Part shown: piece after piece, positions 57,526 to 64,000 of the stretch
Layout: the number at the start of each line of letters is the position of its first letter
Position numbering within the stretch: the stretch's first letter is position 1
Assembly (NCBI RefSeq): GCF_037893015.1
Contig: NC_133666.1
Location: forward strand, 2,385,467-2,449,466
Direction of reading: 5' to 3'
DNA length: 64,000 nucleotides
DNA from: Macrotis lagotis
Lineage: Eukaryota > Chordata > Mammalia > Peramelemorphia > Peramelidae
Made by a program: the position numbers and the translations under genes
The notes under the pieces: generated by a model
What the model saw: only the letters and a program-made list of their open reading frames with translations
What the model was told of the DNA's origin: nothing
The model's database searches: none

Positions 57526-57916
57526 TGGCCTCAGGGTGTAGTCTTTTAAAGTTGAGGCAGAAAACCTATTTTCTGATGAGGGTCACCAACTTGCAGGAAA
57601 AAGATAATGAACCAATGATCAAGTCATGATTACTTGAGGTTGATTGCTTTCTCCAACAGCTAAATGCTAGGAGCAGAGATTGGAAGACTTGAATGACTGT
57701 AGCAAATACCTCCCAAAGTGTTCTAGTCAGTTATGTAGAGAGGTCGAAGGAAGAGTTGAGATAGAAAAGATGGATGGCGGAGAGGGAGAGGTGAATGGGG
57801 AAAGATTAGAGGGAGAGAGACACTGGAAATTCAGTCAGGTTGAGGATGTTAGGTGACCCGAGCTATGGCCTCACAGAGGCCCCAAATTTGAGTTCATTCT
57901 TGTTGGTAAGATTGAA

Positions 57917-58235
57917 CGGGGCAGCCAGTGGCTCAGTAGTTGGTGCACTGGCCTTGAAATCAGGAGGATAGGAGGTCAAATTCAGCCTCCAACACTTGCC
58001 ACTTACTAGGTGTGTGACGTTGGGTGAGTCACTTCACCCTGATGATCTCCCATCCAGGGCCGCCTCCAGTCATCCTGATTCCTATCTGGCCACTAGACCC
58101 AGATGCCTCCGGAAGAGACAGTGAGGCTGCTGACATAGCATAGCCCCCCTCACTCCAGTCCAATTCACATGCTTGTCATGGCATCACCTCCCTGATGGCA
58201 TGATCTTCTTTGAAGATGAAGGGCAAACATTATTA
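57917..58235 (+). mobile_element. Long-bodied SINE (RTE-like tail)
   Basis: Third example of the family at 13244 and 52205. Ends gaagatgaagggcaaacatt. Confidence 0.82.
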
Positions 58236-58648
58236 AGATTGAGCCAAAGCTGGTTTTCCTAATGTCTTCTTTCCCTAGTTCCATTTCCACTCAATGGGTC
58301 TGATCCCAAACCTTTATTCTGCCTTGTCCAAATGGCCAAGACAAACCAGTAAATCTGAACTGGGAGCCAGACCAAACATTGAGGGATAACTGTAAGAGAG
58401 AGGAAATAACAATGAGATAGGTATCAGAGCTAGGCAGATAATCTATACGAAAGGAAGAGGTTTTTGAATAGTAAGGGGAAAAAGGACAGTTTATTGGGAC
58501 ACAAGCATTCATTTGGGAACGTTTCAGCTCTCCAACACCAAAGCCTCGGCTGAATGCGCAAAAGTCAGGAAGTTGGATTTAGGCGGCTTCATTTATTTAA
58601 GAAATTCTCCTATTTCCTATCTGTCTCTCTTAATCTTCCAAAATACAG

Positions 58649-58780
58649 ATTGCAAACCACACTGGTTACATCAAGGTAGACTGGCAACGTGTTGAGAAAG
58701 ATATGAAGAAAGCCAAGGAGCAGTTGAAAATCCGAAGAAGCAACCACCTCTCTACAGAGGTGAAAAGCAAAGCTGAGGAG
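58649..58780 (+). CDS. FUNDC2: FUNDC2 exon 4 (post-TM2 amphipathic segment)
   Basis: 132-nt exon (44 codons, residues 119-162) after an aaatacag acceptor, ending at a gtaata donor. It reads [17 protein letters not shown], then a Lys-rich helical stretch [14 protein letters not shown], then [10 protein letters not shown]. It aligns with human FUNDC2 [20 protein letters not shown] and so on. The remaining 25 or so C-terminal residues of the family (third hydrophobic segment, ending in a GGFLLG-type motif) belong to a last exon that I did not find in the 5.2 kb to the window end. Confidence 0.96.
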
Positions 58781-58834
58781 GTAATAAAGCTGTTTTGGCC
58801 ACCTCCCTCTGCTCCCCTCTCTAGCACAGAAGTC

Positions 58835-58990
58835 TTTTTTTTTTTTTTAGTTTTCACAAGGCAATGGGGTTAAGTGACTTGCCCAAGGTCACACAGTTAG
58901 GCCATTATGAAGTACCTGAGGTCTGATTTGAACTCAGGTCCTTCTGACTCCAGGGCCAGCGCTCTATCCACTATACCATCTAGCTGCCCC
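58835..58990 (-). mobile_element. SINE 54 bp after FUNDC2 exon 4
   Basis: Target duplication agcacagaagtct/agcacaaaagtct. Antisense to FUNDC2. Confidence 0.93.
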
Positions 58991-60177
58991 ACCAGCACAA
59001 AAGTCTTATGGAGGCAGCTTATGGCCAAGATGCTGCAGAGCAGAGTCGAGCTCACTTGGAGTAGTATTCACATAGTGAACTGTCTCTTCCCTATTTAGCA
59101 AATCTGAGCAGTGAGCTGGTTAGGTGTCTGGATTCTGTCCACCTATACCTTTTTCCTGCTCAAAATCATCTCCCAAAGTCATATCCATCCTCTGACTCCA
59201 TGGCTTTTAAGCTTCTCTTAGCAGGCCAGTTGGCATCAACTAAAATGTGTCTGGCAAAACTTCATAATTAGTGCAAAGAAAGCTCCTCTTTGGTCGTGAT
59301 TTGGCAAAGAAAAGAGGGCTTTTCCCATCCCATGTGGAGCCTTTTGGAAGAGCGGGCTGGTACTAGGGAGCACTCTCCTAAGCATCCATCACCTGCTCGT
59401 GCTTGGGTGAATTCTCTCCATGCGGTGGCAGCTCTACCCAGGCTGTCACAATCACCAACATTTTCTTTTTTTTTTTAAAGGCTTACCAAGCACTTTGCTC
59501 ACAACCCAGGAAGGTACCTTCTCTAGGACCCTATCTCTAAAGGAACCATTTCATTAATCCCCTCATTTTATGAGGTTTGAGGAGGTGAAGGGACTCAGCC
59601 CTCTTGTCTTAGTAGGTTTTGAACCCAGGCTATCTGACTGCAGAGTCAGTGGAACCCCATTCCACCATTCTTCTCAACAGCTGCCTATACACTTGTATGG
59701 GACTTCATTGGGGGTTTTTCTACAACTTTTATATTTTCCCTTTACAAGTCCAGTGTTGATGCTTCATCATGGTTTGGGATGTCTAGGCTCTAGAGGGCTC
59801 TACCAAGGAACCCAAGCCAGTGTATCTGTTCTCTGAGGACCAGCCTCAGTGGGCTGGTACAAGGTTGCCAACGAGCAATTACGTTTTCATCTACATCAGC
59901 TCTTGTGGCCCCTCCTCTAAGGCAAAAGACAATCAGGATTTGCATTGATGAAGAGAGTGTGTGCACCAGTGCAGTCCTGGAGTCTTGAAATAGCAAAGTG
60001 TGCACATACAAAGGTTACCTGTGTTGTCTTATTTGTCTTATGTTTCTTATATGCATTTGGTAAAGGAAATCATCCTGAGAGGTAAAAAGAGACAAAGAGA
60101 CATGACCTCCGTTTCTGGTCTGACGCTGACTACTTCTGTGACCCACGGCAGTCCTTCTCCCCAGCCCCCTCCCCCAC

Positions 60178-60308
60178 CCTTTTTTGTGGAACAATGGGGT
60201 TAAGTGACTTGTCCAAGGTCACACACCTAGTAAGTATCAAGTGTCTGAGGTCAGATTTGAACTCAGGTCCTCCAGACTCCCAGGTCAGTGCTTTATCTGC
60301 TATGCCCC
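60178..60308 (-). mobile_element. SINE, diverged
   Basis: Head end decayed (tttatctgctatgcccct). Confidence 0.82.
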
Positions 60309-60539
60309 TAGATCTCAATCTTTGTGGACTTCAACTTCCTCACATGTAAAAAGAGGGATTCAGATGATTTCCCTTTCAGCTATCACATTCTTCGATTCAT
60401 TCGTTCAGCAAATAAATGCACATCATCTGAGAAGTCTTCCTATCTTGCCCATCTCTCTGCTGATCACCAATATTGCATCTCTACTTGCCTTTCAAGCATC
60501 CCAAACTGGACGTTTTTCAGTAGACATTTGAAATAGACT

Positions 60540-61360
60540 ATGTCCAAAGTGGAATTTTTTCTCTTTCCCCTTAATCCGTGCCTGCTCTTACCTGTCCTGA
60601 TAACTGTAGAGGGCAGCACCAGCCTTCCAATCTCCTAGGCTCACAACCTAAGGCTTCTCACTCTCTCACCCTGCCGTATCCAATGTGGTGTCAGTGCCTG
60701 TTGATTTCACCTTGGTAGCAGCTCTTGAGTGCGTCCCTTTGGACCCCACCCTGATGAAGATGCTCATCACCCCCACCTGGACTACTACAGTAGCTACTGG
60801 GACCGGGGTGGGGGAGGTCTGCCTTCCTTGACTGTCTCCCCACTCCACTGCATTCTCCATTTAGCCACCAAAGTGATCTCCCTAAAGTCCAGGCTCAGTC
60901 ATGTCACTTCCTTGCTCAGGCAACTGCAATGGCTCCCTGCTGTCTCCAGGATCAGACCCCTTCATAACCAAACCCTCTCTTACCTTCCCAGTTTTTTTAT
61001 ACTTTACTCCCTGACACATAGTCATCAAGTCAGTGACACCGCTCTCCTGTATCTGTCATGCACAAGCCCCTCTGTCTCTGTTCCCCATGCCTGGAATGGT
61101 CTCTCTACACTCCAACTTATGGATCCCCCTGATCCTTTAAGTCCCAACTAAAGATCCCACCTTCTGCAGGAAGCCTTCCCAACCCCTCTTCCTTTCACTC
61201 TTTGAATGATTTTCTCCCTCTCCAGTACAGAACTTGCTTTCTATGTGAGTGTTTACCTTGTTGTCTCCCTCATTGGATTGTAAATTCCTTGAAGCCAGAG
61301 ACTGCCTCTTTTGGTATCCCCAGTGCTTAGTTAGCATAGTGCACGTTAGTATTTACTGAT
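60540..61360 (+). mobile_element. L3/CR1-like LINE 3' sequence
   Basis: Contains caactgcaatggctccctgc, taagtcccaactaaagatcc and ggtatccccagtgcttag. Same family and orientation as the copy at 50.5-51.5 kb. Confidence 0.68.
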
Positions 61361-62196
61361 CGAGCCACACAGGAAGACCGCTCCTTGGAATGAACAGTGT
61401 GATTCTCTTTTCCTCATCTTGCCAGTGCCTCCATCAAGGTGCATCATGTATGTCATGATCCTTAGCTATATGTATTCCAGGACTCTGCCTGAGCCCCACT
61501 ATTCTCTCTCTCTATTCTCACTTGTTGGTCCCATGGGTTTTATGGTCACCTCTACAATGATGACACCAAAATCTCTTTAACTCTGATTTCTCCTCTGAGG
61601 TCCACTTCTGCATCCCCAAATGCCTGGTGGACACTTCAGACTAGATGTCTCATGGGAGTCTCACATTCCACATATCCAAAATATCTTTCTCTAGCCATCC
61701 TCCTTTCCCCTTCTTCCACACTCCCTTCTTTTGGTCAAGGATCTCTTACCAGTCTTCCAGGTGTGAACCCTAACACTGTAAAAACCTTAAAATAGAGGGT
61801 TAAAGAAAATGATATGTGTATAGGCTAGACATTTTAAGTCTGATTCTCTAAGATCTAGAGGTGGAAGCCATAAAGGCAGTCATCACACTCGAACTGGGAA
61901 AGGGGATATATTGGTGCAAAAACAGAGAATAGGGAAAATTACTCATCTCTTTTGGGACCTGACACTGAAGGTTGCACAATATCTCTGCCCAAAATTGCTC
62001 CTCAGAGACCATCACCCTTGTACGATAGTATCAGATCTCTCATCATCTCTTCCTGGCAGGACCCAGCTCTCCCAGCATCCTGATAGTTCTCCTCCTGAGT
62101 TGGTCATTAACATAGGGGGAGACACCCAGGAGTCTTCATTTCTTTCTTACCTTTCTTATCCTTTTATCAGGAATATAGTTTTTTCCTTTATTTTCT

Positions 62197-62341
62197 TGTT
62201 TTTTTGCAAGGCAAATGGGGTTAAGTGGCTTGCCCAAGGCCACACAACTAGGTAATTATTAAGTGTGTGAGACCGGATTTGAACCCAGGTACTCCTGACT
62301 CCAGGGCCGGTGCTTTATCCACTGCACCATCTAGCCGCCCC
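62197..62341 (-). mobile_element. SINE in FUNDC2 intron 4
   Basis: Target duplication caggaatatagtttt on both sides. Low divergence. Confidence 0.94.
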
Positions 62342-62374
62342 AGGAATATAGTTTTGAGAAACTTCTGCTAGTTT

Positions 62375-62440
62375 GACATAACCTAGCACCTAGCACAGTG
62401 CCCTGGCATATAGTAGGCATTTAATAAATGCTTGTTGATG
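62375..62440 (+). mobile_element. CR1-type 3' end, short
   Basis: Only the terminal part is left: gcacagtgccctggcatata, then aataaatgcttgttg. Confidence 0.5.
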
Positions 62441-63179
62441 GATCAGTTCATGATATGCATGGTTGTCCTAGCTGATACTCTCAAAAACTACAGAGAAACC
62501 CTTTAGGGAAACTTCTAGGTTCTCATATTAGATCATGTTCTAAAACAGGTGTGGCCAACCTAGGACCTGCAGGTCTCAGCTCTCAGAACTCATTCAAGTG
62601 GCCTCATATTGCTGTTTGTTGTGCCAGTTTTAGCACTGTATTCATGAATGGACATTGAATTCTGTATGGGGCCCTTGAGGGGTATTTGTTGAGCATTGTG
62701 GTTCAGAAGAGCTTTTAGCTTGAACACCCTTGCTCTCAAATCATTACCTAATTCTTCAATGGTGAAGCACATTGCATTGGCAAGTTTGATATTATTGATG
62801 ATCACAAGAGCAGGAAAGATGAGTGTGAACATCATGAGCAGATTGAACCAATATGGTGTGTTTAGCCCCCAATTTGATTTTCAATGGAAAATTTGGGAAA
62901 GGGGAAGAAGAATCTGCTACAGTTGGTCCCATCGGTTTGGATTCATTGTGCAAACCCAGGAATCCTTTTGTAAGTATGTAAATCCCCTGAATAAAATGTG
63001 CTGAGGAACAAGCAGGAGAAATTTGGGACTAAATTATTTTTCCTCTGAACACATCTCTGAAATCACAGTTAAGTCAGTGGGAATGATGGAATGTTTCGTT
63101 TACATTTAACCTTTATTGGTACATACTTCATGGAGAAACCAAGGTGAATCGTTATTGGTCAGCATCAGGGTGGGTGTTC

Positions 63180-63310
63180 CTAGGATCAGGAAGAGACCTT
63201 AAAGGAAATCATCTAGTGTATCCCCCCGCCCATCTTACAGATGAGACCCAGAGAAATTTGAATGAGTGGCAGAGCTAGGATTCAAACAAACCCAGTACTC
63301 TTTATACCTG
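63180..63310 (+). mobile_element. MIR-like remnant
   Basis: Pattern gaccttaaaggaaatcatct...gtggcagagctaggattcaaac. Confidence 0.5.
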
Positions 63311-63551
63311 TCTAACTCTAAAGATAGCAAGAGACACCTAATGAGAAGCATTGAAAATGCACTGAACTCCCGAGAAAAAAGGCTAAGAGATCAACCACAA
63401 ATGTGATTAGTGGTCTCAACGTCAGCTCCATCATTTGTCTTCCTTGAGCTTTACCCTTTACTTCTTTGAAATGAGTGGGTTAGAAAAGATTGACCTTAAG
63501 GGACCACCTTCCAGCCCTAATCAAATAGTTCACTTCATGTTTAAGAAATGC

Positions 63552-63696
63552 TTGGTGGCTCGGTGGATAGAGCACTGGCCCTGGAGTCAGGAGGACCTGA
63601 GTTCAAATCTGGCCTCAGACACTTCATAATTACCTAGCTGTGTGGCCTTGGGCAAGCCACTTAACCCCATTGCCTTGCAAAAAAAAAAAACAACCT
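63552..63696 (+). mobile_element. SINE in FUNDC2 intron 4
   Basis: Target duplication aaatgcttgg (about 63547 and 63702). Head truncated by a few bases and followed by ggtggctcggtgg. Confidence 0.92.
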
Positions 63697-64000
63697 AAAA
63701 AAATGCTTGGACTTTGCATCCCAAAGGGTACAGGGAGTATATAGATTATAGAGGATAGAATGCCCCTCACTTTCCCTTTGCCCCTTTTCTAGAGTCTTGC
63801 TAAACATGGCTTATGTCTGGGATGGAGGAAATAAAATTCCATCCCTTTACCTTGTTTTATTCATTTACCCAATGAAGATGAATTGTCAAATAATTTTGTG
63901 TCCCAGTGGATTGCCCTTCAAATAGTACTGTGAAGTAGCTGGAAGATCCATAATTTATTTTCATGAAAATAATGCTTTGTCCTTAGCTAGGGAATTGATG

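Larger units (their letters stand above)
55419..58648 (+). other. FUNDC2: FUNDC2 intron 3 (3.2 kb)
   Basis: Has a MIR-like tail just after exon 3 (about 55440-55570), two antisense SINEs at 57.0-57.5 kb and a long-bodied SINE at 57917. About 55600-57000 is otherwise unrecognised, purine-rich intron sequence. Confidence 0.93.
58781..64000 (+). other. FUNDC2: FUNDC2 intron 4, partial
   Basis: From the exon 4 donor to the window end. It holds SINEs at 58835, 60178, 62197 and 63552, L3/CR1-like sequence at 60.5-61.4 kb and a short CR1-type 3' end at 62.4 kb. 59010-60170, 61400-62170 and 62450-63180 show nothing recognised, and none of these encodes the missing FUN14 C terminus. Confidence 0.75.

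Noticed and set aside
1..64000. tRNA, rRNA, snRNA or CRISPR-like features
   Set aside because: The tRNA-like heads belong to SINEs. No intact tRNA cloverleaf was recognised, and the regular repeats are microsatellite or minisatellite arrays without unique spacers.

Overview
The window is mammalian nuclear DNA, almost certainly from a marsupial. Three things support this. It contains dozens of copies of one tRNA-derived SINE with the body typical of metatherian genomes (box-B-like 'gagttcaaatc', then 'acctagctgtgtg', 'gggcaagtcactt' and 'ttgccttgcaaaa'). It contains many 3' ends of marsupial-type LINE-1, plus L3/CR1 and MIR remnants. Its two genes are F8 and FUNDC2, neighbours on the X chromosome of therian mammals. 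I cannot resolve the species (didelphid, dasyurid or other).

The left 29 kb is the 5' part of the coagulation factor VIII gene F8, on the minus strand. Exon 1 is at 28948-28800 (signal peptide and start of the A1 domain), exon 2 at 9442-9324 and exon 3 at 7121-6999. Phases and lengths match the human gene almost exactly. The next exon was not found and probably lies to the left of the window. Intron 1 (19.4 kb) contains a 560-bp, about 99% identical inverted repeat (12670-13229 and 15434-15993). The second arm is part of a patchwork (15382-16130) built from at least three local segments.

The F8-FUNDC2 intergenic region (28949-48895) is about 20 kb, and some 72% of it is tandem repeat. First comes a 10.2-kb TCTCTG/CAGAGA-type array (34205-44370), whose strand polarity flips at about 36308/36309. 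Directly abutting it is a 4.25-kb GC-rich minisatellite of 54-60-bp units (44371 to about 48622), which runs up to the FUNDC2 promoter. Without these arrays about 5.5 kb is left.

The right 15 kb is FUNDC2 on the plus strand (FUN14 domain-containing protein 2, mitochondrial outer membrane). It has a CpG-rich promoter with a perfect CRE palindrome and exons 1-4 (48896-49022, 51811-51961, 55343-55418, 58649-58780). The short last exon was not found and is probably beyond position 64000. The two genes are divergent and unrelated in function; only their conserved adjacency links them.

I found no other protein-coding gene, no RNA gene and no previously undescribed system. The very long open frames over 34-44 kb and the many short frames over 44-48 kb are repeat artefacts. 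The most unusual material is structural: the templated rearrangement in F8 intron 1, and the two abutting arrays between the divergent promoters.
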